DNA from: Frankia sp. QA3
GTDB taxonomy: Bacteria > Actinomycetota > Actinomycetes > Frankiales > Frankiaceae
NCBI RefSeq assembly: GCF_000262465.1
Contig: NZ_CM001489.1
Span: 4,034,027 to 4,098,026, forward strand
DNA length: 64,000 nucleotides
Reading direction: 5' to 3'
Positions 45,935 to 55,481 of the stretch are shown here, piece by piece. A program made the translations under genes and the position numbers. The notes beneath the pieces are model-generated. The model saw nothing but the letters and a program-made list of their open reading frames with translations, was not told where the DNA came from and did not search any database. How positions within the stretch are numbered: position 1 is the first letter of the stretch; every line of letters starts with the position of its first letter.

Positions 45935-46842
45935 GCGGCGCTCGTCTCCGGCCGCCCGGCGAGGCTGCGGGCGGCGACGACCGCCTTCTGCCAGCCCGGC
46001 AGCGCCAGCCGGCGGTCCAGCACGGCGGCCGGTTCGTTCTTGATCCGCCGGTTGAGCCGCAGGTAGATGCCGGCCATCGCGCCGCAGCAGGCCGCGCTGC
46101 GCCGGTCGAGCAGGTCGAGCAGCACCATGCCCCGCTCGTACCACTCCTCGGCGCGCTGCGCCGAGGAACGCAGGTAGCCCAGCAGGGCCGTGGGCGGGCC
46201 GCCGAGGCGGCCGCTGGCGTCCACGGCGAGCTCGATCCCGGCGGCCTTGAGCTCCTGCGCCGGCAGGTAGATCCGCCCGCCGAGCAGGTCCTCGCGGACG
46301 TCGCGCAGGATGTTCGTCTGCTGCAGGGCCACGCCGAGAGCATCGGCGATGGCCGGGGCGGAGCGGTCGGAGGCCGCCTGCTCGGTGCCGAAGATGCCCA
46401 GCGAGAGCCGGCCGATGGTGCCGGCGACGAGCCGGCAGTAGCCGACCAGGTCGTCGAACGTGTCGTAGGTGGTGCCGTGCACGTCGCTCTCGACGCCGTC
46501 GGCGAGCTCGATGAACGCCTCCAGCGGGATCGGGAAGCGGCGGGCGGCGTCGTCGAGGGCGACGTACATCGGGTCGGAGCTGCCCGCGCCCAGGTTGTTG
46601 ACCTCGGCCCGGACCTGGGCCAGCCCGGCGATCTTCTCCTCGGCCGGCAGGTCGCCGTCGCCGATGTCGTCCAGGTGGCGGGCCAGCGCGTAGACGGCGC
46701 TGAGCGCACCCCGTTTCTCCGGGGGCAGCAGCCTGATGCCGTAGGAGAAGTTGCGGGCCGCCTCCTTGGTCAGGGCCTCGCAGGCGGCGTACGCCTCGGC
46801 GACGGTCGGCCGGCGCGCCGGGTTCGGCGCCGGGCTGCTCAT
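45931..46842 (-). CDS. hpnD: Presqualene diphosphate synthase HpnD
   Basis: A 303-residue squalene/phytoene synthase-family protein. NFSYGIRLLPPEKRGALSAV and ALARHLDDIGDGD (first Asp-rich motif), then QQTNILRDVREDLLGGRIYL (second) are clear. It joins two farnesyl diphosphates to presqualene diphosphate. It overlaps hpnC and hpnE by four bases on each side. Confidence 0.95.
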   Translation of the reverse strand: MSSPAPNPARRPTVAEAYAACEALTKEAARNFSYGIRLLPPEKRGALSAVYALARHLDDIGDGDLPAEEKIAGLAQVRAEVNNLGAGSSDPMYVALDDAARRFPIPLEAFIELADGVESDVHGTTYDTFDDLVGYCRLVAGTIGRLSLGIFGTEQAASDRSAPAIADALGVALQQTNILRDVREDLLGGRIYLPAQELKAAGIELAVDASGRLGGPPTALLGYLRSSAQRAEEWYERGMVLLDLLDRRSAACCGAMAGIYLRLNRRIKNEPAAVLDRRLALPGWQKAVVAARSLAGRPETSAA

Positions 46843-47831
46843 CGGCCCTCCCCCGAGCCTCGCCGGACTCCGGCGCCGGTCGCGCTGGTCGCGGTCGCCA
46901 CCGCCGCGGCGGTGCGGGCCGCCGCCGGCGCTCCCGGAGCCGCCGACTGGGCCAGCGCCACCAGGGCGAAGCGGGCCATCCGCGGCTTGGGTGCCTTCGG
47001 CGGGCCACCGAGCACGTCGTAGCCGGCCCGGCGGATCGCGTCGAGCGCCGAGCGGCCACCGCCGACGAAGCCGGCCAGCGCCAGCTTCAGCCGGCCGGGC
47101 ACCATCGAGACCAGCGGCGCGCCCTGGTCGATGACGGTACGGGCGCGGGTGACCTCGAAGGCCATCAGGTGGCGCACCGCGGGGCTCGCCACCCTCGCCC
47201 GCAGGTCGTCCTCGGTCACCCCGAAGGTGTCGAGGTCCTCCTGCGGCAGGTAGATGCGCCCGGCGGCGAGGTCCTCGGCGACGTCCTGCCAGTGCTCGGC
47301 GAGCTGCAGCGCGGTACACACCCGGTCGGAGAGCACCACCCGGTCGGGGGTGGCGAGTCCGAACACCCCGAGCACCATCCGCCCGACCGGATCGGCCGAC
47401 AGGGTGCAGTAGTGGACCAGGTCGTCGAACGTCTCGTAGCGGGTGACCCGCTGGTCCTGACGGTTGGCCTCGACGAGCCGCTCGAAGGGCTCGGCGGGCA
47501 GGTCGCAGGCGCGCACCGTGCGCGCGAGCAGGCGCAGGACGCCGAGCTCCGGCTCACCGCCGGCCCAGATCACCGACAGATCGTCGGAGAGGCGGTCGAG
47601 CAGGGCGAGCCGGTCGCCCGCGGCCTCGTCGCCGATGTTGTCGACGAACCGGCTGAAGGCGTACAACGCGTTGAAGTGAGCACGAACGGCCGCGGGCAGG
47701 ACGATCGGCGAGACCGGGAAGTTCTCCGCCGGTGCGGCGCGCAGCAGGTGTTCGGCGGGAGTGGACAGGCCCGTCGCGCCCGACGGCGCAGGCGTGCGTG
47801 GTGGGCCGGTTGGGGCGTCGATGGCGGTCAT
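46839..47831 (-). CDS. hpnC: Hydroxysqualene synthase HpnC
   Basis: A 330-residue squalene/phytoene synthase homologue of the HpnC type: ENFPVSPIVLPAAVRAHFNA, AFSRFVDNIGDEA and LAEHWQDVAEDLAAGRIYLP. HpnC converts presqualene diphosphate to hydroxysqualene. The C-terminal 50 residues are an Ala/Arg-rich extension. The ATG at 47831 has GGAGAGG upstream. It is the first gene of the hpnC-hpnD-hpnE-polyprenyl synthase operon. Confidence 0.95.
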   Translation of the reverse strand: MTAIDAPTGPPRTPAPSGATGLSTPAEHLLRAAPAENFPVSPIVLPAAVRAHFNALYAFSRFVDNIGDEAAGDRLALLDRLSDDLSVIWAGGEPELGVLRLLARTVRACDLPAEPFERLVEANRQDQRVTRYETFDDLVHYCTLSADPVGRMVLGVFGLATPDRVVLSDRVCTALQLAEHWQDVAEDLAAGRIYLPQEDLDTFGVTEDDLRARVASPAVRHLMAFEVTRARTVIDQGAPLVSMVPGRLKLALAGFVGGGRSALDAIRRAGYDVLGGPPKAPKPRMARFALVALAQSAAPGAPAAARTAAAVATATSATGAGVRRGSGEGR

Positions 47832-48252
47832 ACGCCTCTCCTTCGATGACGGTCTGCACTCCGGGCGCGGTGTGCCGGGCTGGGGGTCCCCGCGGGTGCC
47901 GCGGCCGGCGCCGGGAACCCGGACAGCCCTAGGTTCGGCGGGTTCTGCGCTGGCAGCGGCCCGGTCCGCCGACGGGACCAGGACGCCCGATCGCACCGGA
48001 TGGTCATGGGCGCGCCTCACGCGGACCTGCTCGGCAGGTCTGGGCGGACCGGCTCGTGCGACCGGTCCTGGCAGGCGCGCCGTGCTGCCACCCGGACTCC
48101 GGCGGCGCGGGGCCGACGGCGCCATGCGCCCCCGGCCCCGCCCCGGCGCGTCTGCCGCCGGCGACCCGAAGGCCACCGGCGCTGTGGTCGGTGTCACTCA
48201 CCCCCAATGGCGGCCGGCGCGGGCCGGCCGGCACGACGCTCCCGGTGCCCGA
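47832..48252. other. Upstream of hpnC, no gene (421 bp)
   Basis: It contains the hpnC promoter region and the 3' flank of the SDR gene. Open frames here are extensions or shadows without family features, and I see no strong repeat. Confidence 0.4.
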
Positions 48253-49089
48253 TCATCCGAAGACACCGGCCAGCCTGCGGTACAGCGACGGCACCGCGCC
48301 ATGGACCCGCACCGCACCGAGTAGCCATCCGGGCACCAGGACCTCGGCGCTGCCCCGTCCCGCCGCCGCCAGCATGCGCTCGGCGACCAGCGCGGCCGGG
48401 ATCGGCCGCGGCCAGCGCCGCACGTACGGTGCGCCGCGGCGGTGGAAGAACGGGGTGTCGACGACGCCAGGTAAGCACAAGGTCACCGTGACGCCGCGTC
48501 CGGCGACTTCGGACCGCAGCGCGTCGGCGAAGCCGACCATGGCGGCCTTCGTCGCGGAGTAGGCCACCTCGCCGCGCACGCCGAGCGCACCGGCGATGCT
48601 GCCGACGATCAGGATGCGCCCCTGCCCACGGTCGAGCATGGCCGGCAGCATGGCCCGGACCAGCGCCATCGGCGACAGGACGTTGACCGCGATCAGCTCG
48701 GCGATCGCCTCCTGCGACATCACGTCGTATGGGCCCGCGGCGCCGAGCCCCGCGGAGCACACCAGCAGGTCGACGTCGCCGAGCAGCTCACTGGCCCGGG
48801 AGGCGACCGCCGCCTCCGAGCCGGAGGTCGACAGGTCGACAGAGATTCGGTGGCCCTCCGTGGCGGCCGCGACCTCGTCCAGCGCCGCGCCGTTGCGGCC
48901 GACCAACAGCGAGCGGCAGCCGCCGGCGGCCAGCAGCAGGGCGGCCTCCCGCCCGATGCCGCTGGATGCGCCGGTCACGACGGCCGTTCGAGGTGGCCAG
49001 GTGGCGGGGGCCGCGCCCGATCGCGCGGTCCGGTTGGTGAGGACGGTCAACCCTCCCTCACGGAAAGCAGGCCGGGACCGTGTGCTCAT
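48253..49089 (-). CDS. Short-chain dehydrogenase/reductase
   Basis: A 278-residue classical SDR: AVVTGASSGIGREAALLLAA binds NAD(P), CSAGLGAAGPYD and the catalytic Ser (IVGSIAG) and YSATKAA (Tyr-x-x-x-Lys) follow. The CLPGVVDTPFFHR loop and the C-terminal helix are as in membrane-associated SDRs of lipid metabolism. The first 30 residues before the fold are variable, so the true start may be internal. Substrate unknown; its position beside the hopanoid operon may be coincidental. Confidence 0.9.
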   Translation of the reverse strand: MSTRSRPAFREGGLTVLTNRTARSGAAPATWPPRTAVVTGASSGIGREAALLLAAGGCRSLLVGRNGAALDEVAAATEGHRISVDLSTSGSEAAVASRASELLGDVDLLVCSAGLGAAGPYDVMSQEAIAELIAVNVLSPMALVRAMLPAMLDRGQGRILIVGSIAGALGVRGEVAYSATKAAMVGFADALRSEVAGRGVTVTLCLPGVVDTPFFHRRGAPYVRRWPRPIPAALVAERMLAAAGRGSAEVLVPGWLLGAVRVHGAVPSLYRRLAGVFG

Positions 49090-50109
49090 GACACACCACT
49101 TCCGGTCGTTCCTTTCACGCAGTTCTCCCCCGCGGGCACTGGTTGCACGTCACGTACTACTTTCCCCACTCGTCTCGCCCCGCGTTGCGAGGTGGCCCGA
49201 CCGAGCATGATCGGCATGGTCCGATGGCACGAACTCTCCCGTCGGACCGCCGCATCGACCACACTCGATGGCCATGCCGATCCGGACAGCTACTGCTTCT
49301 CAACCGTCGGACTCCGGACCCAGGCGCGCCGGCGCCGCCGGGTCCATGACTCCCACCATTTCACCGTCCCGCGGCCGGATCGTCCATGGTCAGATGGGCG
49401 ACATCGGGCGGGCGGATCTCATGCGCGGCTCCGGACTCCCTATCACACTCCCTCTATCGCGACCGCCCCCGCTATCGGGGGAGCCCCGCTATCGTGACCG
49501 CGGGTGCGGTCCGATTTGACGGTCGTACGATGGATTCGGGATCTTCTCCTGGGACGGTGCGAACCGCTTCACGCGGCCGGCCGGGTATTGGGGTGATTTC
49601 CCACCGCATTGCCTACGCCGAAATTACCCGGCGACGACTCGCGGCAGGACTGTCACCACGACATCACAACCGATGGGCGCAGGCCCGTCACCTCCGCCGT
49701 CAGTACCCTGCCGTCACTCCGACCCGATCGCCACCGGAGCCGCCCGATCGGCGCCCAGGTTCAGCTGTGGATCGTTCCCGCGCCAGGTCGGGCCAGTCCG
49801 CGACGTACACCGGACAGGCTGGTGGGGCATCGTCCGAGCACTGATCCATCCTCCACACGACGACCACCCTACCGCCTTCGACAAACGTGATCGAAAGCGG
49901 CATTTCTCCGAACCTAATGGACGGACCACCGGGCGTGGATATCACCCGCCACGGTGACATCCGACACACAGGCCCCGATGATGCATCGTGGGAGGTCCAG
50001 CAGTGGTCGCCGGTACGACGGCGTAGGCACGTTCGGTGGTCGCCGGGGGTGCTCACTACCCCAATCGGACACTCAACAGAACCGGTCCATCACCCGAACG
50101 AATCCCGGT
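49090..50109. other. Gene-poor stretch (1020 bp)
   Basis: No gene with family features on either strand. Composition is less biased than in the genes around it. It includes a hairpin CCCCCG (49466-49471)/CGGGGG (49476-49481) with a CTAT loop, flanked by two CTATCG(C/T)GACCGC copies. It should hold the promoter of the SDR gene; much of the rest looks like relaxed or decayed sequence. Confidence 0.5.
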
Positions 50110-51099
50110 TCAATCCGCACATCCATCCAGCGGATGGACTACCCCGGGTGGATACCCGGCCGGATTCGGCCCACCGATCCCGGTGATCCCGACTCCGCGC
50201 ACACCGGGAAGCGCGGATGAGGAAGAAACCGACGGCGCGGACAGCGCCGCGGATGTTGCGGATTCCACGCACGATCCGGTGGCCCCGGCGGGCCGGGCAC
50301 CCTCGCCCGCAGTCGGGCGTCGAGCCGATCCCGGCCACCACGGCGCCGTTTCCTCGGCATCGAGGGCGGCGAGCGCGGCGGCCACGATCTCGCGCCGCTC
50401 GGCGGCGGAGACCAGCGGGCGCATCCCCTGTGGGAGCCGGGCCGCGACGGTGCGCAGCGCCGCCGAGCAGAGCGGCTCCGCGCGGCCGGATGCACCGGAC
50501 CGGCCGGACCCACCGAACGCGACCGGCACCTCACCGGGAACCGCCCCGTCCTGGGCCTGCTCCTGGGCTTGGGTCTGGGCCTGGTCCTGGAGCTGGGTCT
50601 GGGCGCGCTCGAACGCCATCCCGAGGATTCCCGAGCGCAGCGCGCCGATCGCGCAGTGCGCCCGCAGCAGCCGGATGTCCGACGGCGCCGGGCCCGCGAG
50701 CGCCCGAACCAGGGCCTGCTGCAGGGAGAGCATGTCGCTCTTGCCGATCTTGCGGTGGATCACCGAGGGATCGTTGACGAAGGCGAGCAGGACGCCGCCG
50801 GGGCCGGCCATGACGTCGACCAGCCGCTCCAGCAGGACCTGGGCGCTCGGCGGCGGGGACTGTCGGACCAGCTCGACCAGCCGGCCCAGCTCGGAGACGA
50901 ACGGCTCCAACAGCGCGTCGAGGATCGTCTCCTTCGACGAGAAGTGATAATAGAGTGCCGCTTTCGTCACGCCGAGTCGCTCGGAGATGTCCCTCACGGA
51001 CGTGCCGGCATACCCTTGCTCTCCAAAGAGGCTCATCGCGGCGGCGAGGATCCGTGACCTGGTGTCGCTCGCCGACCCGGGTGATGTCGACTCGACCAT
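50110..51099 (-). CDS. TetR-family transcriptional regulator
   Basis: A 329-residue TetR protein. Residues 14-60 are the DNA-binding domain (RSRILAAAMSLFGEQGYAGT, then GVTKAALYYHFSSKE). The ligand domain is interrupted by a Gln-rich linker (QDQAQTQAQEQAQD) near residue 185, and the last 80 residues are an Ala/Ser/Gly tail, so it is much longer than the usual 190-220. It is divergent from the MMPL transporter gene with 160 bp between, the standard arrangement of a repressor and its efflux target. Confidence 0.9.
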   Translation of the reverse strand: MVESTSPGSASDTRSRILAAAMSLFGEQGYAGTSVRDISERLGVTKAALYYHFSSKETILDALLEPFVSELGRLVELVRQSPPPSAQVLLERLVDVMAGPGGVLLAFVNDPSVIHRKIGKSDMLSLQQALVRALAGPAPSDIRLLRAHCAIGALRSGILGMAFERAQTQLQDQAQTQAQEQAQDGAVPGEVPVAFGGSGRSGASGRAEPLCSAALRTVAARLPQGMRPLVSAAERREIVAAALAALDAEETAPWWPGSARRPTAGEGARPAGATGSCVESATSAALSAPSVSSSSALPGVRGVGITGIGGPNPAGYPPGVVHPLDGCAD

Positions 51100-51157
51100 G
51101 GCAGCCCTGCACCCCTCCCGATCGAGTCCGCGACGAATGTTACTCTCAACTCTACCT

Positions 51158-51175
51158 ACTAAACGACCGGTAAGT
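51158..51175. promoter_or_regulatory. Candidate TetR operator upstream of the MMPL gene
   Basis: An 18-bp imperfect palindrome, ACTAAACGACCGGTAAGT (six of nine positions symmetrical), lies in the divergent spacer between the TetR and MMPL genes. Confidence 0.4.
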
Positions 51176-51259
51176 GCCCAGGTAGCAGGCAACAACCGCT
51201 GCCGATCAAGACGTCGCAGGTGACGACACCGACCGATCATCAACGTTCGAGGGGAAACC

Positions 51260-53548
51260 GTGGCATCGCTCGCCCGATGGTGCTTCAGGCACCGCCGGCT
51301 CGTACTGCTCCTGTGGATCGCCGCGCTATTTGGCCTCGGGGGGATCAGTCAGGCGGCCGGAAGCGACTACAAGGACGCCTTCTCCCTGCCCGGCACGGAC
51401 TCGCAGAAAGCGATCGACCTGCTGCAGCGTGACTTCCCGGCGGCTTCGGGAGACAGCGCCACCATCGTGCTGCACAGCAAGAACGGCGCCGCCATCACCG
51501 ACCCGGCCCTGCGCGCGCCGGCGACGGAGATGCTCGACAAGCTGAGCAAGGTCCCGCACGTCTCGGGCGTCGGCAGCCCCTACGGCCCGCGCGGCGCCTC
51601 GCAGATCAGCTCCGACGGGCGCACCGCCTTCGCCACGGTCGACTTCGACCAGCAGGGCATCGACCTGCCCAAGGACGACATCCAGCAGCTCGTCGACACC
51701 GCCCGCGGCTACGACTCGAACACGCTGCAGGTCGAGGCCACCGGCCAGGTCGTGTCCATCACCGAGCAGGCGGAGCAGAGCTACAGCGAGCTCATCGGCA
51801 TCGTCGCCGCGGCGATCATCCTGTTCATCGCCTTCGGCTCGCTGCTGGCCGTCACCCTGCCGTTGATCACCGCCATCGTCGCGCTCGGCGTCGGCAGCCT
51901 GCTGATCATCCTGCTCTCCCACGTGATCACCATCGCCGAGTTCAGCCCGATCCTGGCGACCCTGATCGGCCTCGGCGTCGGGATCGACTACGCGCTGTTC
52001 ATCGTCAACCGGCACCGCATCGGCCTGCGGGCCGGCAAGTCGCCCGAGGAGGCCGCGGTCACCGCGGTGAACACCTCGGGCCGCGCCGTGCTGTTCGCCG
52101 GCATCACGGTCTGCATCGCGCTGCTCGGCATGTTCGCCCTCGGGGTGAGCTTCCTCTACGGCGTGGCGATCTCGGCGGCGGTGGCCGTCGCGATGACCAT
52201 GGCCGCGGCCGTCACGCTGCTGCCCGCCCTGCTGGGCTTCTACGGCATGCGGGTGCTCAACAAGCGCGACCGGCGCAAGCTCGCCGACAACGGCCCGGAG
52301 CACGAGAACACCGCGGGCTTCTGGTGGCGCTGGGCCAAGGGCATCGAGCGCCGGCCCCGGCTGTTCGCCGTCATCAGCGGCGTGGTGATCCTCGTCATCG
52401 CGATCCCGTTCTTCTCGCTGCGGCTCGGCTCCTCCGACCTGGGCAACGGCGACTCGGCCAAGACCACCAAGCGCGGGTACGACCTGCTCGCCGACGGTTT
52501 CGGCCCCGGCTTCAACGGCCCGTTCACGATCGTCGCGGAGATCCACTCGCCGCAGGACACCGCCAACCTGAACGCCGTGGTGAAGGCGGCCCGCGCCACC
52601 CCGGGCGTCGCCTCGGTGTCGGAGCCGCGGCCGAGCCCGAACGGCCAGGCGGCGATCGCCTCCCTGTACCCGACTACCAGCCCACAGGACGAGGCCACCT
52701 CGAAGCTGCTGAACAAGCTGCGTGACGACGTCGTCCCACAGGCCAACCAGTCCGGCACCGGGATCTACGTCGGCGGCATCACGGCCATCTTCGAGGACTT
52801 CTCCAGCACGCTGTCGAGCAAGCTGCCGCTGTTCATCGGCGTCGTCGTCGTGCTCGCCTTCCTGCTGCTGGTGGCGGTCTTCCGCAGCCTGCTGGTGCCA
52901 CTGACCGCGTCCGTGATGAACCTGCTCGCCGTCGGCGCGGCCTTCGGCGTCGTCGTCGCGGTGTTCCAGTGGGGCTGGGGGTCGTCGCTGTTCAGCATCA
53001 CCGGCGGCCCGGTCGAGGCCTTCATCCCGGTCATCCTGTTCGCGATCCTGTTCGGCCTGTCCATGGACTACGAGGTGTTCCTGGTCAGCCGGATGCACGA
53101 GGAGTGGACCGCCCGGCGGGACAACCGGCTCGCCGTCTCGCTCGGGCAGGCCGAGACCGGCCGGGTCATCTCCGCCGCCGGCGCCATCATGACCCTGGTC
53201 TTCGCCTCGTTCATCCTCGGTGACGAACGTGTGATCAAGCTGATGGGGCTCGGCCTCGCGAGCGCGATCGTGATCGACGCGTTCATCATCCGGACCGTGC
53301 TCGTGCCCGCGCTCATGCACATCTTCGGCAAGGCGAACTGGTGGGTGCCGGCCTGGCTCGACCGGATCCTGCCGCGGATCTCCGTCGAGTCCGCCGAGGA
53401 CATCGAGGAGCTCCAGCACACCCCGCTGCCCCCGGACGCGGTGACCTCGGCGGGCCAGCCGGTCGGCACCGGCGGCCACGTCCGCCAGGTCCCCGGCCAG
53501 CCGGCCCGGGAGGAGGACAGCCCCCGCGCGGGGGAACCCACCCACTGA
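51260..53548 (+). CDS. MMPL-family RND transporter
   Basis: A 762-residue inner-membrane exporter of the MMPL/RND type. An N-terminal span (residues about 9-30), a first extracellular domain, five to six spans from about 175, the paired motif GIDYALFIVNRHRIGLRAG, a cytoplasmic loop, a second span and extracellular domain, and the second MMPL signature GLSMDYEVFLVSRMHEEWTA. The GTG at 51260 follows GAGGGG. Relatives export lipids or drugs; beside a TetR gene, drug or lipid efflux is likely. The last 60 residues are a Pro/Gly-rich tail. Confidence 0.94.
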   Translation: MASLARWCFRHRRLVLLLWIAALFGLGGISQAAGSDYKDAFSLPGTDSQKAIDLLQRDFPAASGDSATIVLHSKNGAAITDPALRAPATEMLDKLSKVPHVSGVGSPYGPRGASQISSDGRTAFATVDFDQQGIDLPKDDIQQLVDTARGYDSNTLQVEATGQVVSITEQAEQSYSELIGIVAAAIILFIAFGSLLAVTLPLITAIVALGVGSLLIILLSHVITIAEFSPILATLIGLGVGIDYALFIVNRHRIGLRAGKSPEEAAVTAVNTSGRAVLFAGITVCIALLGMFALGVSFLYGVAISAAVAVAMTMAAAVTLLPALLGFYGMRVLNKRDRRKLADNGPEHENTAGFWWRWAKGIERRPRLFAVISGVVILVIAIPFFSLRLGSSDLGNGDSAKTTKRGYDLLADGFGPGFNGPFTIVAEIHSPQDTANLNAVVKAARATPGVASVSEPRPSPNGQAAIASLYPTTSPQDEATSKLLNKLRDDVVPQANQSGTGIYVGGITAIFEDFSSTLSSKLPLFIGVVVVLAFLLLVAVFRSLLVPLTASVMNLLAVGAAFGVVVAVFQWGWGSSLFSITGGPVEAFIPVILFAILFGLSMDYEVFLVSRMHEEWTARRDNRLAVSLGQAETGRVISAAGAIMTLVFASFILGDERVIKLMGLGLASAIVIDAFIIRTVLVPALMHIFGKANWWVPAWLDRILPRISVESAEDIEELQHTPLPPDAVTSAGQPVGTGGHVRQVPGQPAREEDSPRAGEPTH

Positions 53549-53606
53549 GCGACCGCCAGGGCCGTCCCCCCGAGCAGGGGGCGTCCGGGCGCGCGAACTG
53601 GTTGAA

Positions 53607-53644
53607 CCGGGGCCCCGGCAGGCACGTGCCTGCCGGGGCCCCGG
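53607..53644. terminator. Perfect 38-bp palindrome, bidirectional terminator
   Basis: The left arm CCGGGGCCCCGGCAGGCAC (53607-53625) is the exact reverse complement of 53626-53644, with no spacer. It lies between the convergent MMPL and aminotransferase genes, which fits a terminator; as a hairpin it must have a small loop from the middle bases. Confidence 0.8.
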
Positions 53645-53674
53645 CGCGTGCAGGGGCTGGCCGGCGCGGGAGTG

Positions 53675-53746
53675 GCGGTCGGGTGCGGGGATGAGGTCGG
53701 GTGCGGGAGTGAGGTCGGGTGCGGGAGCGAGGTCGGGTGCGGGGGT
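53675..53746. repeat. Four 18-bp tandem repeats
   Basis: GAGGTCGGGTGCGGGAGT-type units at 53675-53692, 53693-53710, 53711-53728 and 53729-53746 differ at one to three positions. They end two bases before the stop of the minus-strand aminotransferase. Confidence 0.92.
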
Positions 53747-53748
53747 GG

Positions 53749-55116
53749 TCAGCCCGCGGTGAAGCCGTCGGCGATCGCCAGCGCCTCGTCGAGGATCGCG
53801 AGACCGGTCCGCACGTCCGCCTCGGAGGTGGTGCACGGGGGGACCACGTGCACCCGGTTGAAGTGGGTGAACGGCCACAGGCCGCGCTCGCGGCAGGCCG
53901 CGGCGACCGCACCCATCGGTGCCGCGGCCGGGCCGGCGGCGTTGAACGGCACGAGCGGCTCGCGGGTGGCGCCGTCGCGGACCAGCTCCAGGGCCCAGAA
54001 CACGCCGAGCCCGCGGACCTCGCCGACCGAGGGGTGGTTGGCCGCCAGCTTCGCCAGCTCCGGCCCGATCACCTCGGTGCCGAGCATCCGCACGTGGTCG
54101 AGGATTCCCTCCGTCTCGAACGCCTCGATCGAGGCGACGGCGGCGGCACAGCCCAGCAGGTGCCCGGAGTAGGTCAGCCCACCCGGGTAAGGGCGCTCGG
54201 CGAAGGCGTCGGCGAGGTGCGGGGCGAGGATCACCCCGCCGAGCGGGACGTACCCGGAGTTCACGCCCTTGGCGAAGCAGATCAGATCCGGGACGACCCC
54301 CCAGTGGTCGACCGCGAACCACTCGCCGCACCGGCCGAAGCCGGACATCACCTCATCGGCGATGAACACGATGCCGTGGGTGTCGCACAGCTCACGCACT
54401 CCGGCGAGGTACCCCGGCGGCGGTACCAGGATCCCGTTCGTGCCGACGACCGGCTCGACGATGATCGCCGCGATCGCCGCCGGACCCTCCAGCGCGATCA
54501 CCTCCGCGAGGTGGGCGAGCGCGCGGCTGGACTCCTGCTCGGCGTCGGCGGCGTGGAACGGCGAGCGGTACGGGTAGGGCCCGAAGAAGTGCACCACCCC
54601 GGGGATCCCCGGCTCGCTGGGCCAGCGCCGCGGCTCCCCCGTCAGGATGATCGAGCCGCCGGTCGCGCCGTGGTACGAGCGGTAGGCGGCGAGGATCTTG
54701 TGGCGGCCGGTGGCGAGCCGGGCGATGCGCACCGCGTTCTCGGTGGCCTCGGCCCCGCCGTTGGTGAACAGGACGCGGTCGAGGTCGCCCGGCGCGCGCT
54801 CGGCGATGAGCCGCGCGGCGCGGGAGCGCACCTCGTGGGCGTGGAACGGCGCGATGGTCGTCAGCGAGCGGGCCTGGGCGGCGATCGCCTCGACCACCGC
54901 CGGGTGCTGGTGGCCGATGTTGGCGTTGACGAGCTGCGAGGAGAAGTCCAGGTAGCGCCGGCCGGACTCGTCCCAGAACCAGCTCCCCTCGGCGCCGGCC
55001 ACGACCACCGGATCGAGGGACGCCTGGGCCGACCAGGAGTGGAACACGTGCCGACGATCGTCGAGGTACGCCTCGCTGCGGCCGGCGACGCCGGGGGTGT
55101 CGGAGGTGGTCGTCAT
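53749..55116 (-). CDS. Class III aminotransferase (beta-alanine type)
   Basis: A 455-residue fold-type I PLP enzyme. FTNGGAEATENAVRIAR, YRSYHGATGGSI, FIADEVMSGFGRCG and FAKGVNSGYVPLGG (with the PLP Lys) are the omega-aminotransferase landmarks. As the first-to-last partner of dihydropyrimidinase and beta-ureidopropionase genes, it should transfer the amino group of beta-alanine/3-aminoisobutyrate to a 2-oxo acid, giving malonate or methylmalonate semialdehyde. The start at 55116 follows a GA-rich site. Substrate assignment is from context. Confidence 0.88.
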   Translation of the reverse strand: MTTTSDTPGVAGRSEAYLDDRRHVFHSWSAQASLDPVVVAGAEGSWFWDESGRRYLDFSSQLVNANIGHQHPAVVEAIAAQARSLTTIAPFHAHEVRSRAARLIAERAPGDLDRVLFTNGGAEATENAVRIARLATGRHKILAAYRSYHGATGGSIILTGEPRRWPSEPGIPGVVHFFGPYPYRSPFHAADAEQESSRALAHLAEVIALEGPAAIAAIIVEPVVGTNGILVPPPGYLAGVRELCDTHGIVFIADEVMSGFGRCGEWFAVDHWGVVPDLICFAKGVNSGYVPLGGVILAPHLADAFAERPYPGGLTYSGHLLGCAAAVASIEAFETEGILDHVRMLGTEVIGPELAKLAANHPSVGEVRGLGVFWALELVRDGATREPLVPFNAAGPAAAPMGAVAAACRERGLWPFTHFNRVHVVPPCTTSEADVRTGLAILDEALAIADGFTAG

Positions 55117-55277
55117 GGGGGGTCGGGTCCTCTCCTCGTCGTCGGCGTCCCGCGGGTGGGACCGCCCGGTCCGGGCGGACGCGCCGCGCGCCCGCCGACC
55201 CGCGGTCAGGCCGGCGGGCGCGCGGCGGCGCCACGGACCATCGGATCTCACCGGCGCCGGGCGCGAGGGCGCCGTCG

Positions 55278-55336
55278 GTGTGACGGCTGAGACGGTGTGA
55301 CGGTGTGACGGCTGAGACGGTGTGACGGCTGAGACG
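55278..55336. repeat. 17-bp tandem repeat cluster
   Basis: GTGTGACGGCTGAGACG occurs at 55278-55294, 55303-55319 and 55320-55336, with a partial GTGTGACG between the first two. It lies between the aminotransferase start and the LLM gene end. Confidence 0.9.
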
Positions 55337-55363
55337 GTGTGCCGGGTCAGCGGGTAGGACGGG

Positions 55364-55481
55364 TCAGCCGCCGCCGAGGTTCAGGGTGACGGTCAGCGGC
55401 TTTGCAGTCCGACGGTTTGTACAGCTCGCCGGTCTTCGGGTTCTTCGGCTCCAGTACCTGGGCGTACTCGTTGTAGCTCAT
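55364..55481 (-). pseudogene. Short gene remnant after the LLM gene
   Basis: On the minus strand an ATG at 55481, overlapping the LLM stop, opens MSYNEYAQVLEPKNPKTG and ELYKPSDCK, after which a one-base shift gives KPLTVTLNLGGG and a stop at 55364. The composition is protein-like and the frameshift near a TGCAAAG suggests the C-terminal remnant of a lost gene. I cannot name the family. Confidence 0.4.

Noticed and set aside
49090..50109. Small genes in the 1-kb gap upstream of the SDR gene
   Set aside because: Several short open frames exist but lack ribosome sites, codon bias and recognisable features.
51326..54331. 1001-codon minus-strand frame opposite the MMPL gene
   Set aside because: No family motifs; it runs antisense through the MMPL gene, the terminator and repeats, a shadow of high GC at third positions.
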